Shown here: piece by piece, positions 7,609 through 16,447 of the stretch | Layout of the letters: every line of letters begins with the position of its first letter | Numbering within the stretch: position 1 is the stretch's first letter | Assembly: GCF_002101775.1 (NCBI RefSeq) | Contig: NZ_LQPI01000040.1 | Span: forward strand, 161,178-225,177 | Origin: Mycolicibacter nonchromogenicus | GTDB lineage: Bacteria > Actinomycetota > Actinomycetes > Mycobacteriales > Mycobacteriaceae | DNA: 64,000 bases | Reading direction: 5' to 3' | Program-made: the position numbers and the translations under genes | Notes under the pieces: generated by a model | Told to the model about the DNA's origin: nothing | Database searches by the model: none | Seen by the model: only the letters and a program-made list of their open reading frames with translations

Positions 7609-9174
7609 TCAGACTTGGCGTCCCGCGCCTGCCCAGTAGGCATCGCGGAGCTGGCGTTTGACGAGCTTTCCGGCTTCGGTGCGCGGCAGGGCGGTGACGA
7701 AGTCCACCGATCGGGGGCACTTGAATCCGGCGAGGCGGGCGCGGCAGTACGCGATGAGTTCCTCGGCCAGCCCGTCGGTGGGTTCGGCGCCTTCGGTCAA
7801 TTCGACGACCGCTTTGACCTGTTCGCCCCATTCCGGGTCGGGGACTCCGATGACGGCGGCATCGGCGACAAGGGGGTGGCCGCTCAACACTCCCTCGACC
7901 TCCGCCGGGTAGATGTTCACGCCCCCGCTGATGATCATGTCCTTGGCGCGGTCGCAGATGAACAGATAGCCGTCGTCGTCGAGGTAGCCGACATCGCCGA
8001 TGGTGAAGGCGCTTCCGCGATGCACCGAGGCCGTCAATTCGGCGTCATTGCGGTACTCGAATCGCTCCCCGTCCAGGCGCTCGATGTAGACGTTGCCGAT
8101 GGTGTTCGGCGGCAGGGCATTGCCCGCATCATCGAGGATCTTCACGCTGACCCCCCGGATCGGCCGTCCTACCGTGCCCGGTTTCTCCAGCCAGCGGTGC
8201 GGTTTTGCGATGGTGGCCGCACCCTCTGTGCCGCCGTAGGTTTCCCAGATCACCGGGCCCCACCAGTCCATCATCGCCTTCTTGACCTCCAGTGGGCACG
8301 GAGCCGCGGAATGCACCACCGACCGCAGGCTGGAGACGTCGAACTTCTCGCGCACCTGCGGAGCGAGCTTGAGCATCCGGACGAACTGGGTGGGCACCAT
8401 GTAGGCGGTCGTCACCGCATGCCGCTCGATCGTGGCCAGCGTCTGCTCGGCGTCGAAACGTCCCAGGATCGCCAGGGGCTGACCGACGTTGAGGGCGCCC
8501 AGGTAGAAACTTTGGCACCCGGCGTGATGCATGCCGGTGGAGACCAGGTGTGCGCCGTCGAAGGGACGGAAGTCGAAGGCACGGCCGAACACAGCCATTG
8601 CATTCGCCGCGATCGCCGGGTCGCGACCGTCGAGTGCGCGCACGATGCCCTTGGGCTTGCCGGTGGTGCCGGAGGAGTATCGGATGGAGTCGCCCTGCGT
8701 ACGGTGGGCGGGGGCCGTTGCCGGCTGACCCGCCAGGAACTGCGACTCGGTGACGAAGCCGGGTGCGGCGTCTGATTCGCCGACGACGACGCGAATCCTG
8801 GTGTCCTTCGGTACGGCCGTGAAGCGGTCCAGGTAATCGCTGTGGGTGACCAGGACGGCGGCGCCGGAATGGTCGAGTATCGAGGTGAACTCGTCGGCCG
8901 ACAGGGCGGTGTTCAACGTCAGATAGCGCAGCCCGATCTGGTTGGTCGCCAATTGCCAGATGACGGCGTCCACATCGTTGGGCAGCGCGTAGGCCACCAC
9001 CGATCCGACGGGCAGATCGTGTGCGCGCAGGGCATGGGAGACGCGGTGCGCGGCCCCCGCGAGTTCGGCGAAAGTCAGGGTGCGACCGCTGGGAGATTCG
9101 ACGATGGCCGGCGCATCCGGGTGGTCGTCGGCGATCCACCACACGCCCAGACGTTGATCCCACGGATGCTGCAT
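7609..9174 (-). CDS. Acyl-CoA synthetase, FadD-like (AMP-binding)
   Basis: Activates a carboxylic acid to the acyl-CoA through an acyl-adenylate. The 521 residues carry the ANL superfamily motifs: the P-loop YSSGTTGKPKG near 190, TYGGTEG near 310, GDVGYLDDDGYLFICDR near 400, the hinge, and the C-terminal Lys segment EAGKLVKRQL near 505. It begins the DUF35-thiolase-TesB part of the operon and has a separate promoter with a copy of the cluster dyad just upstream. It is a paralogue of the ligase at 26862-28394, sharing MVPTQFVRMLKL/FVPTMFVRMLKL and the CPLEVK/CPPEIK region, so the two may accept related acids. Confidence 0.92.
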   Translation of the reverse strand: MQHPWDQRLGVWWIADDHPDAPAIVESPSGRTLTFAELAGAAHRVSHALRAHDLPVGSVVAYALPNDVDAVIWQLATNQIGLRYLTLNTALSADEFTSILDHSGAAVLVTHSDYLDRFTAVPKDTRIRVVVGESDAAPGFVTESQFLAGQPATAPAHRTQGDSIRYSSGTTGKPKGIVRALDGRDPAIAANAMAVFGRAFDFRPFDGAHLVSTGMHHAGCQSFYLGALNVGQPLAILGRFDAEQTLATIERHAVTTAYMVPTQFVRMLKLAPQVREKFDVSSLRSVVHSAAPCPLEVKKAMMDWWGPVIWETYGGTEGAATIAKPHRWLEKPGTVGRPIRGVSVKILDDAGNALPPNTIGNVYIERLDGERFEYRNDAELTASVHRGSAFTIGDVGYLDDDGYLFICDRAKDMIISGGVNIYPAEVEGVLSGHPLVADAAVIGVPDPEWGEQVKAVVELTEGAEPTDGLAEELIAYCRARLAGFKCPRSVDFVTALPRTEAGKLVKRQLRDAYWAGAGRQV

Positions 9175-9199
9175 CGACCCTCCACCTCGAAATAGCTAG

Positions 9200-9213
9200 A
9201 ACAGTATCCTCAA
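9200..9213. promoter_or_regulatory. Candidate cluster operator, site 3
   Basis: AACAGTATCCTCAA keeps the AGTNNNCT core and differs from the 14-bp pattern at two outer positions. It lies 25 bases upstream of the FadD-like start at 9174. On the gene strand it reads AGGATACTGTT, which includes TACTGT, a plausible -10. It is the weakest of the six sites. Confidence 0.4.
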
Positions 9214-9262
9214 GTATTCACCAAGGGAAGGGCCCGGTGTCCGGCCACGCAGCGCCGTCGGG

Positions 9263-10723
9263 TCAGGGCTCCGGCGCCGACGTCGCGGTCATGTGCGCGC
9301 GCATCCGCATCACTGCCAATTCGGCGTCTCCACCGGTGAGGGCGTCGACGATGCCGCGGTGGGCGGGCTCGATCTTCGACGGCGAAGAGATCGCGCCCAA
9401 GCGCGGGTCGGCGTCGGCGAGCTGGGCGAAGAAATGCCACCCCAACCTCATGGTGACGCTGTGGACCAGGCGCAGCGCGTTGTTGTCGGTCAGCGACGCC
9501 AACGTCGAGTGGAAGTCCTCGCCATGGAAAAAGGCCGGACCCAAGCCCTTATCGCATTCATGGTGCAGCGACTGCTCGAGGACGTCGGCGCGGCGCGGAT
9601 CGGCGCGCAGCGCGGCGGCCGCATGCTCGACCACCGCCAGCTCGAGGCCGGTACGCAGATCCATGATGTCGCGCAGCCGGACACCGCGACGGCGCAGGTA
9701 GATGGTGATGATCTCGACCAGCGCCGAATCGTCGGGTTCGGCGACGAACAGCCCCCCACCCGGACCGCGGCGGGTGAGCGCGATCTGGTGGTACTCCAGA
9801 ATCCGGATCGCTTCGCGCACCACAGCGCGACTGGCGTGGTGCTGGCTCATCAGGGTCGCCTCGGAGCCGATGAAGGCGCCGGGGGCGGCGCCCGAGCTGA
9901 GGATCTCGGTGAACAACTGCCGGGCCAGCGCCTCACCCCGCTTGTCGCCCAGTGTCCCGGCCAGGGCCACCGCCGGGTCGAGCCGCTGCCGGGTGGCCGG
10001 TTGGGCGCGGATGAAATCGGCCTCGGCCTGCAGGTGGCGCCGCATCCGGTCACGGGCTTGGCCAGGGTTGTTGGTCAGGACTGCTCGGGCGATGCTGTCG
10101 TGGGCGCGCGCGGTCTCTCGATCGGTGTCGGCCGGCAGCGCCGCGGTGTCGTTGAAGTAGAAGTTCGTGAGCTGACTGAACGCCTCGACGAAGAGCTCGA
10201 GTACGGGATTGCCGGTCAACATCGCCAGCTGGGAGTGCAACAGCCGGTAGTTGGAGAAGGTGCCGGCCGATTCCTGCTCCAGGGTCCGGCGAATCGGGTC
10301 GATATCGGACTCGGTGATGCGTTGCGAGGCGATCTCGGCCGCCAACTCCTCCAGCAGGATTCGAGTGGCGAAGACTTCGTCGAGCGTGGCGTCGACACGC
10401 AACAGATGGATGATGGCCGGGCCGATCACGGCATCGACCTCGGGTTCGGCGATCACCAGTCCGCCGCCGGTGCCACGCCGCATACGTGCCACGTGCTGAT
10501 GCTCGACCAGTCGGATCGCCTCACGAAAGACGGCCCGGCTCACCCCATAGCGGGCCAGCAGCTCGGCTTCCGAACCCAGAACCTGACCGACCGGCCAGCC
10601 GAGTTCGATGACGTCGGCGATGATCTGCTCGGCCGCGCGGCCGGCGAGCTTGGCACGACGCGAGTCGACGCGCGGGGCGATCAGTTCAGGGTTCACATGC
10701 TTACCGGTACTGGGCCGGCCCAT
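9263..10723 (-). CDS. Tandem GntR regulator with two complete wHTH-FCD units
   Basis: A 486-residue protein, about twice the usual GntR length. Residues 26-94 form a first GntR winged helix (SEAELLARYGVSRAVFREAI, wing RRGTGGGLVIAEPE) followed by an FCD-like helical domain to about 245. Residues 261-330 repeat the winged helix (SEATLMSQHHASRAVVREAI, wing RRGPGGGLFVAEPD) with a second FCD-like domain to the end. The two halves are clearly homologous. The ATG start overlaps the upstream crotonase by 23 bases; a GTG at 10696 is an alternative. One chain could mimic a GntR dimer. Position inside the catabolic operon suggests control of it. Confidence 0.9.
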   Translation of the reverse strand: MGRPSTGKHVNPELIAPRVDSRRAKLAGRAAEQIIADVIELGWPVGQVLGSEAELLARYGVSRAVFREAIRLVEHQHVARMRRGTGGGLVIAEPEVDAVIGPAIIHLLRVDATLDEVFATRILLEELAAEIASQRITESDIDPIRRTLEQESAGTFSNYRLLHSQLAMLTGNPVLELFVEAFSQLTNFYFNDTAALPADTDRETARAHDSIARAVLTNNPGQARDRMRRHLQAEADFIRAQPATRQRLDPAVALAGTLGDKRGEALARQLFTEILSSGAAPGAFIGSEATLMSQHHASRAVVREAIRILEYHQIALTRRGPGGGLFVAEPDDSALVEIITIYLRRRGVRLRDIMDLRTGLELAVVEHAAAALRADPRRADVLEQSLHHECDKGLGPAFFHGEDFHSTLASLTDNNALRLVHSVTMRLGWHFFAQLADADPRLGAISSPSKIEPAHRGIVDALTGGDAELAVMRMRAHMTATSAPEP

Positions 10724-11534
10724 TGCGCCGCGGGCTGGCTCGGCGTTCGGCCAGCGGCGGATTTCCGATATGGGTGTAGGCCATTCCGTTCTGCAGAGCG
10801 GTTGACCTCGTCATGTCTAAAGACTCCCATATCGCGCGGATGGTGCCCTGAATTGCCCGGGGGCTGCGTTCGGCGATCGATGCCGCGATCTCCCGGGCCC
10901 GGGTATGAAGCTGTTCGCGGGCGACGACCTCCGACACCAGCCCGATCCGCAGGGCAGTCTCGGCACTGATGCGTTCCTCGGTCCCCATCAGCGCCCAGCG
11001 CAGCACCTCGCCGAGCGGAACACCCCGGTGCAGCATGCCGATCGGCTCGAGCGCGGACACGATCGAGGCGTTGGCGTGCGGATCGAAGAACGCCGCGTCC
11101 GGCGAGCAGATGATGATGTCCGACTCGTTGAGCAGGTACTGGGCGCCGCCGGCCGCCATGCCGTGCACCGCCGTCACCACCGGCTTCCAGCAGCGGTGAT
11201 GGATCTTGGGCGAGATCACCATGCCCGGGTCGAAGGTGTTCCAGATGTTGTCGCGGAAGAACCAGCTGGAATCCCCCTTGACGTCCACCCCGGTGCAGAA
11301 CGCGCGATCACCTGCCGCTTGAAGCACGACGACGTGAATCTCGTCGGTGTCCCGCACCGTCCGCCAGGCCCACGCCAATTCGCTCGCCATCTGCGCGGAA
11401 ATCGCGTTCATCGCGTCCGGGCGGTTCAGGGTGAGGGTGGCGATGTGGTCGGCGACGCTGAACTCGATGTGCTCGAGCGCGGCGGGCTCGAGGGGGGTGC
11501 CTTCCGTATCGCGCTGGGGGGTAGCGGAAATCAT
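10701..11534 (-). CDS. Enoyl-CoA hydratase/isomerase family protein (crotonase fold)
   Basis: A 277-residue crotonase-fold enzyme. The oxyanion-hole segments are visible as AFCTGVDVKG near 93 and HGMAAGGAQYLL near 137; the N-terminus has the usual IATLTLNRPDAMNAIS. I chose the ATG at 11534 because it lies directly behind a promoter dyad and the residues upstream do not fit the family. On the gene strand TACACT followed by seven bases and then ATG suggests a leaderless message. Hydratase, isomerase or ring-opening chemistry cannot be told apart here. It is the first gene of the minus-strand operon that runs through the tandem GntR gene. Confidence 0.88.
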   Translation of the reverse strand: MISATPQRDTEGTPLEPAALEHIEFSVADHIATLTLNRPDAMNAISAQMASELAWAWRTVRDTDEIHVVVLQAAGDRAFCTGVDVKGDSSWFFRDNIWNTFDPGMVISPKIHHRCWKPVVTAVHGMAAGGAQYLLNESDIIICSPDAAFFDPHANASIVSALEPIGMLHRGVPLGEVLRWALMGTEERISAETALRIGLVSEVVAREQLHTRAREIAASIAERSPRAIQGTIRAIWESLDMTRSTALQNGMAYTHIGNPPLAERRASPRRNGPAQYR

Positions 11535-11538
11535 AGAA

Positions 11539-11552
11539 ATCAGTGTACTAAT
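11539..11552. promoter_or_regulatory. Candidate cluster operator, site 4 (best dyad)
   Basis: ATCAGTGTACTAAT is the most symmetric copy: AT-N-AGT-NN-ACT-N-AT reads the same on both strands. It lies 5 bases upstream of the crotonase start at 11534 and overlaps the TACACT hexamer on the minus strand. Binding here would cover the promoter and start site. Confidence 0.6.
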
Positions 11553-11588
11553 AATTTCCAACGGGACACCGGATACAGGGAAGTAGAG

Positions 11589-11705
11589 ATGGGGACTCTG
11601 GACGGCCGCGTCGCGGTGCAAGATCTGCAGACCAAGGCGGTCCACTTCGCTGAGGTGCCGTTCGAGCTCAACCATCCGCTGCGGAGCGGAGACGGGCAGC
11701 GGTAG
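11589..11705 (+). CDS. Small ORF of 38 codons upstream of the P450 (possible gene scar)
   Basis: The frame starts at an ATG behind a GGGAAG site, has coding-like third positions (mostly G/C), and stops 7 bases before the P450 start. Its first nine residues, MGTLDGRVA, match the opening of mycofactocin-type SDRs (compare MGRVDGKVV at 21802), but the Rossmann glycine motif does not follow. It may be the fused ends of a deleted SDR gene and another gene, kept as a leader ORF. Whether it is translated is unknown. Confidence 0.4.
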   Translation: MGTLDGRVAVQDLQTKAVHFAEVPFELNHPLRSGDGQR

Positions 11706-11712
11706 GGGATCG

Positions 11713-12948
11713 ATGGGAGTGGCAATGCCGACGAAGACCGCCAAGCTGGAGCGGACCGCCCTGGGCACTCGGGCGATGCTCGATGACCCCTACGAGCGCT
11801 TCGCCTACCTGCGGTCGCAGGCCCCGGTCTCCTGGGCGACCGCACCGCAGCTGCTGCACGGCAGAGGCGGCTACCTGCTCACCCGGTTCGACGACGTCAT
11901 GGCACTGCACAGTGAGGACCGGTACTCGACCGACGTGTTGAAGTACACCTGGGTGGGCAAGTTCGCCTGGATCCTGCCGCCGACCATTCGGATGCTGACG
12001 CAGACGATGGTGTTCAAGGACGACCCGGACCACAAGCGGCTGCGGGCACTGGTGCACAAGGCGTTCACCCCAAAGCTGGTGTCCACCATGGAATCCGACA
12101 TCGTCAAGATCGCCGACCGGTTGGCCGACGAGGTGCAGGCCGAACGCGATGTCGACCTGGTGCACCAGTACGCGATCCGGTTGCCGCTCGCCGTCATCGC
12201 CACCATGCTCGGGGTGGCCGACAAGGACCGCGATGAGTTTCACCAGCTGGTGGAGAAGGTCGGCGACGGCGGCCGAAAACTGGGCATGTTCGCCGCGGCG
12301 CGTCGGCTCGTCAAGCTGTTTGAGGAGCTGATCGAAGAGCGCCGCATCCGTCCCGACGAAGGATTGATCTCAGACCTGGTGCGCGCCAACGACGATGGTG
12401 ACCGGCTCACCCATAAAGAGACGGTCGCCATGGTGTTTCTGCTGCTCCTGGCCGGACATGACACCACCGCCAGCCTGATCAGCAGTAGCGTGTTGGCGCT
12501 CATCGAGCACCCCGACCAGCAGCAATTGCTGCGTGAGCAGCCAGAACTGCTGGCGGGCACCGGTATCGAGGAGTTGCTGCGCTTCACCTCACCGGTGGCC
12601 TCCGGCGCCGCACGGTTGGCCAAGGAGGACGTGGAGATCCACGGTGTCGCCATTCCGCGCGGGTCGCAGATTCTCGGCATGATCGTCTCGGCCAACCGGG
12701 ACGAGACGGTATTCGACAACCCGGATGCACTGGATCTGACCCGGAAACCCAACCGCCATCTTGCTTTCAACTTCGGCATGCACTACTGCCTGGGGCACCA
12801 ACTGGCCCGGCTTGAGGGCCGCATCGCCCTGACCACGTTGCTGGATCGCTTTCCCCATTGGGAGCTGGCGGCACCCCGGGAAAGCCTGCATTACAAGCCC
12901 ACGGTCTCGTTGCGCGGGCTGACCAAACTACCGATACGGATGTACTGA
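11713..12948 (+). CDS. Cytochrome P450
   Basis: A soluble bacterial P450 of 411 residues that hydroxylates the substrate with electrons from a ferredoxin. Visible landmarks are the I-helix oxygen-binding motif AGHDTTAS near 252, the ExxR motif in EELLR, and the haem loop FNFGMHYCLGHQLAR with Cys359 as axial ligand. An alternative ATG lies four codons in. It heads a plus-strand operon: MaoC-like protein starting 1 base after its stop, crotonase, APH-like kinase, double acyl-CoA dehydrogenase. It probably does the first oxidation of a methyl or ring carbon. The CYP family cannot be given without a search. Confidence 0.95.
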   Translation: MGVAMPTKTAKLERTALGTRAMLDDPYERFAYLRSQAPVSWATAPQLLHGRGGYLLTRFDDVMALHSEDRYSTDVLKYTWVGKFAWILPPTIRMLTQTMVFKDDPDHKRLRALVHKAFTPKLVSTMESDIVKIADRLADEVQAERDVDLVHQYAIRLPLAVIATMLGVADKDRDEFHQLVEKVGDGGRKLGMFAAARRLVKLFEELIEERRIRPDEGLISDLVRANDDGDRLTHKETVAMVFLLLLAGHDTTASLISSSVLALIEHPDQQQLLREQPELLAGTGIEELLRFTSPVASGAARLAKEDVEIHGVAIPRGSQILGMIVSANRDETVFDNPDALDLTRKPNRHLAFNFGMHYCLGHQLARLEGRIALTTLLDRFPHWELAAPRESLHYKPTVSLRGLTKLPIRMY

Positions 12949-12949
12949 T

Positions 12950-14221
12950 ATGACGCAGACCGACCAGGCCCAGGAGTTCGACTACGCCATCAAGGACGAG
13001 GACATCGAGCGCGCCAAGCTGCTGCTGGGCGTCGATGCCCCGACCAGCATCGACGAGTACTACCGCGAACTGAGCGTCGACGGCATCCGCAACTTCGCCC
13101 GCGCCTACGGCGATGACAACCCGCTGTTCGCCGACCCGCAGTACGCGGCCGGAACCCGGTGGGGCGCGCCGATCGCTCCGCCGATGATCCATATCGCGAT
13201 GTCACGCAAGATGCTGGGCGACCCGATTCCCGAGGACATCCGCAAAGCCACCCGGGGCCTGTTCTCCGGCGTGCACATGTTCGTCTCGGGCCAAGACACC
13301 GAGTGGTATGCCCCGGTCTATGCGGGTGACACGCTCTACGGATTCGGCGGACTGGAGTCCATCGAGGAAAAGGTCAGCGAGTACGCCGGCCGTTCGGTCA
13401 TCCGGCGCATCAGGTCGGTGCGGGTCAACCAGCGGGGCGAGGTGGTCACGGTTACCCGGATGATCCTGATCGCCACGGAGCGCAAGAAGTCGCGTGAACG
13501 CGGCAAGTACATGGGCCTGCAGGCCGCGACCTACACCGACGCCGAGATCGCCGAGATCGACGAGATCTATGCGGCCGAAGGCCCCCGCGGTGCCGAGCCG
13601 CGGTATTACGAGGACGTCAATGTGGGTGATGTCCTGCCGAAGATGGTCAAGGGACCATTCACCCTGACCGACATGATCTGTTTCCACACCGGTGGTTACG
13701 GTTTGGCGCCCTACGGTATCGGACCCGGCCGAGTGGGCTACAAGAACCGGCAGCGGGCGCCGAAGTTCTACATCAAGAATGCGGCAGGCATTCCCGATGT
13801 GGCGCAGCGACTGCACTGGGAGAACGAATGGTCGCAGTCCATCGGCAATCCGATGGCCTACGACTACGGCGTCATGCGGGAATGCTGGCTTACCCACTAC
13901 GTCACCGACTGGATGGGTGACGACGGCTGGCTGGTGCGCCAGTACGACGAGATGCGCAAGTTCAACTTCATCGGCGACACCCAGGTCATCACCGGGGAGG
14001 TTGTCGGCAAGCGCATCGACAACGGCAACGCATTGGTCGACCTGGAGTTCCGGGCCACCAGCCAGCGCGGCGAGGTCACCGCGCCGGCCAAAGCCACCGT
14101 TGCGCTGCCCAGCCGCGAACTGGGCCCGGTGATATTGCCGCAGCCCGCTGAGGATATCCGCCGCAAAGCGGCGGTGATGATCCAGCGGCACAACGAACTT
14201 CGGCACGGAAACCAGCGGTGA
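12950..14221 (+). CDS. MaoC/FAS1-like double-hotdog dehydratase domain protein
   Basis: A 423-residue protein with an N-terminal FAS1-like/MaoC hotdog segment (FARAYGDDNPLFADPQYAAG, AGDTLYGFGG) and a second hotdog-like half (EDVNVGDVLPKMVKGPFTLTD, GDTQVITGEVVGKR). Such proteins hydrate enoyl-CoAs, often large or branched ones. The GDDNP segment corresponds to the hydratase active-site region. The start lies 1 base after the P450 stop, and the end overlaps the next crotonase (GTGA), so translation is coupled. It may supply the beta-hydroxyacyl-CoA used by the Ltp2-like aldolase; that link is inference. Confidence 0.85.
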   Translation: MTQTDQAQEFDYAIKDEDIERAKLLLGVDAPTSIDEYYRELSVDGIRNFARAYGDDNPLFADPQYAAGTRWGAPIAPPMIHIAMSRKMLGDPIPEDIRKATRGLFSGVHMFVSGQDTEWYAPVYAGDTLYGFGGLESIEEKVSEYAGRSVIRRIRSVRVNQRGEVVTVTRMILIATERKKSRERGKYMGLQAATYTDAEIAEIDEIYAAEGPRGAEPRYYEDVNVGDVLPKMVKGPFTLTDMICFHTGGYGLAPYGIGPGRVGYKNRQRAPKFYIKNAAGIPDVAQRLHWENEWSQSIGNPMAYDYGVMRECWLTHYVTDWMGDDGWLVRQYDEMRKFNFIGDTQVITGEVVGKRIDNGNALVDLEFRATSQRGEVTAPAKATVALPSRELGPVILPQPAEDIRRKAAVMIQRHNELRHGNQR

Positions 14222-15039
14222 TCGACACCGGCACCGAGACGGTGCTGGCGCGGGTCGTCAACGGGGTGGGGGTCATCACCTTCAACCGGCCGCATCGGCG
14301 CAACGCCCTGCACAGCGAGATGTACGTGGCGATTCCCCCGCTGCTGGAGCGTTTCGCCGCCGACGACGACATCGGTGCTGTGGTGATCACCGGCAGCGGC
14401 AGCGCCTTCTGCGCCGGCGGCGATGTCCGCGACGGCGGGTCGGCCCGCGAAGTCACCGCCGCCGACCCGGAGGCAGAGATCCTGCAGCGCAGCGCAATAC
14501 TGGCCGACAACGCGCGGATGGTGACGTTGCTGCACGAGATCCCGAAGATCACCATCGCCGCGCTGCCCGGCGCGGCCGTCGGAGCGGGCATGAGCATCGC
14601 GCTGGCCGCGGATCTGCGGATCGCAGCGCGGTCGGCCAAGCTGGTGCCGGGTTGGTCCAAGCTGGCCTTCTCCGGAGACTTCGGCGGCGCATGGTTCCTG
14701 ACGCAGCTGCTCGGACCGTCCAGGGCGCTGGAACTGCTGATCGCGGATCGGCCGATCGACGCCGAGACGGGCTTGGCTCTGGGCCTGTTCAATCGCGTGG
14801 TCGGCGACGAGGAGTTGGCGGAAGCCGCGCTGGCCTGGGCCGCCGAGATCGCCGCCGGGCCCACTGCGGCCTTCGCCGGTACCAAGGCCAATGTCCGCGA
14901 CGCGCAACGACTTCCCCTGGAGCAGGCCGTGCTGGCCGAGAGTGAGCGCATGGTGCGCAGCGCGCTCACCGCTGAACATCGGGCGGCGGTCAAGGCGTGG
15001 CTGGACACCGCGGCCAAGAAGGCCCAGGCACGCCGATGA
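14218..15039 (+). CDS. Enoyl-CoA hydratase/isomerase family protein
   Basis: A second crotonase, 273 residues. The oxyanion-hole segments are AFCAGGDVRDGG near 65 and PGAAVGAGMSIALAADLRIA near 120, followed by the substrate-loop FSGDFGGAWFL near 155. The GTG start overlaps the MaoC stop and its stop overlaps the next ATG, so it sits in a tightly coupled operon. It differs clearly from the crotonase at 10701, so the two probably act on different intermediates (for example side chain versus ring). Confidence 0.9.
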   Translation: MIDTGTETVLARVVNGVGVITFNRPHRRNALHSEMYVAIPPLLERFAADDDIGAVVITGSGSAFCAGGDVRDGGSAREVTAADPEAEILQRSAILADNARMVTLLHEIPKITIAALPGAAVGAGMSIALAADLRIAARSAKLVPGWSKLAFSGDFGGAWFLTQLLGPSRALELLIADRPIDAETGLALGLFNRVVGDEELAEAALAWAAEIAAGPTAAFAGTKANVRDAQRLPLEQAVLAESERMVRSALTAEHRAAVKAWLDTAAKKAQARR

Positions 15040-16430
15040 GCAGTCAGAAGCCGGAGATCAGCGAAGAGATCCGGCAGTGGATCGCCGAGGTCACCGGCGC
15101 CGACCGGGTTACGAGCAGGCAGGTGTCCGGCGGTGCGAGTCGCCAGGCCTGGTTCATCGACGCCGCCAGCGGAGCGCAGACCCAGGAGTTGTTCCTGCGA
15201 TACGACCCGAAGGCCCCCGAACCCGGCGGGGCATTCCACCCGCTGCAGGTGGAGGCCGAGATCATGGCCGAGCTGCATCGCCATGGCGTCACCGTGCCCA
15301 GGGTCATCGCCGCGCACCCCGTGCAGCAGGCGGTGCTGATGGAGCGGGTAAGCGGTGAGACCTGGTTCCGGCTGATCAAGGATCCCGACGAGCAGGTGCG
15401 CACCGCGCAGGACTTCATCGCCAAACTTGCTGCGCTGCATCGGATCGATGCACGTGATCTGAAGATCGACAGTCTGGGGCCCGCCGGTCCGGTGGCCGAG
15501 CACGTCCGTGCCGAGATCGCGGCCATGCGCGCTCGGGTACAGCGCTACGGCAAACCGGCCCCACTGCTGGGGTTCTGCATTGACTGGCTCGAGCGCAACG
15601 TGCCCGACTATGACGGGCCGACGGTGCTGGTTCAGGGCGACACCGGCCCCGGCAACTTCATGTACGCCGACGGTGTGGTCACTGCCGTCGTCGACTGGGA
15701 ACTGGCGCATTTCGGTGACCCGATGGATGACATCGCCTGGCTGTCCCTGCGTGCGGTGCAGGACACCTTCACCGTGTTCCCGGACCGATTGGCCGAGTAC
15801 GAACAATGGTCCGGCCACCGGATCGACGAAAACCGGGTCTGGTACTACCGGCTGTTCGCCGAAACCCGGCTGGCGTCGATCAGCCCGGGCTCGGTGGACA
15901 TCAGGGCGTCCGCACCGGCCGGATCGCCCGACGCCGGGAACAGCCTGATCTACGGCATGCTGCACCGGCGGATGCTGGTCGAGGCGCTGGCCCAGGTGGT
16001 CGGAATCCCCGAGGTGCACGTCGACCTGCCCGATGAGGGCGATGCGGGGGAGTTCTCACCGGTCTATGAGGCAGCGGCCGCATCGCTGTCCGGGGCGGCG
16101 GAGCGCATCACTGACGCACTCGCGATGAGGTACGTGAAAGGTGCTGCGCGGCTGGTGAAGTATCTCGCCGAAGTCGACCGGATCGGAGCGCAGGTCGATG
16201 CGGCCGAGGTGGCCGAGCTGGGCGAGTTGCTGGGGTATACCCCGGCTTCGGTGGCCGCGGGCCGGGCCGCGCTGGCGGAGGCCACCGGTCGCGGGGCGAT
16301 CACCGAACACGACTATGTCGCGCAATTGTGGCGCGGTATCAAACGTGACGATTACCTGACCCGCACCGCCTCGGGCGCGCTGGCGCGCCGGACCTGGCCG
16401 CCGCTGACGCATTCCGCCGTATCCCCGTAA
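15036..16430 (+). CDS. APH-like phosphotransferase family protein
   Basis: A 464-residue protein with an aminoglycoside-phosphotransferase-like kinase domain, as found fused or adjacent to acyl-CoA dehydrogenases of the ACAD10/11 type. The catalytic loop reads LVQGDTGPGNF near 202 (His of the usual HGD replaced by Gln) and the metal-binding motif VVDWELAHFGDP follows. Residues after about 340 form an extra helical domain. The ATG overlaps the crotonase stop (ATGA). In ACAD10/11 systems such kinases phosphorylate 4-hydroxyacyl-CoAs before elimination and dehydrogenation; a similar job here, with the next gene, is plausible but unproven. Confidence 0.88.
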   Translation: MSSQKPEISEEIRQWIAEVTGADRVTSRQVSGGASRQAWFIDAASGAQTQELFLRYDPKAPEPGGAFHPLQVEAEIMAELHRHGVTVPRVIAAHPVQQAVLMERVSGETWFRLIKDPDEQVRTAQDFIAKLAALHRIDARDLKIDSLGPAGPVAEHVRAEIAAMRARVQRYGKPAPLLGFCIDWLERNVPDYDGPTVLVQGDTGPGNFMYADGVVTAVVDWELAHFGDPMDDIAWLSLRAVQDTFTVFPDRLAEYEQWSGHRIDENRVWYYRLFAETRLASISPGSVDIRASAPAGSPDAGNSLIYGMLHRRMLVEALAQVVGIPEVHVDLPDEGDAGEFSPVYEAAAASLSGAAERITDALAMRYVKGAARLVKYLAEVDRIGAQVDAAEVAELGELLGYTPASVAAGRAALAEATGRGAITEHDYVAQLWRGIKRDDYLTRTASGALARRTWPPLTHSAVSP

Positions 16431-16447
16431 GCAAGGAGCGCACGACG

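Noticed and set aside
12944..12949. Extra half-site of the cluster dyad (ATCAGT on the minus strand) at the P450-MaoC junction
   Set aside because: Only one half matches, the AGTNNNCT core is absent, and the site lies inside a coupled operon with no room for a promoter.
14076..16019. Long minus-strand open frame (647 codons) opposite the crotonase and APH-like genes
   Set aside because: It is a shadow frame of the high-GC plus-strand genes; the composition is Arg/Gly/Ser/His-rich with no domain, and the plus-strand genes have clear motifs.
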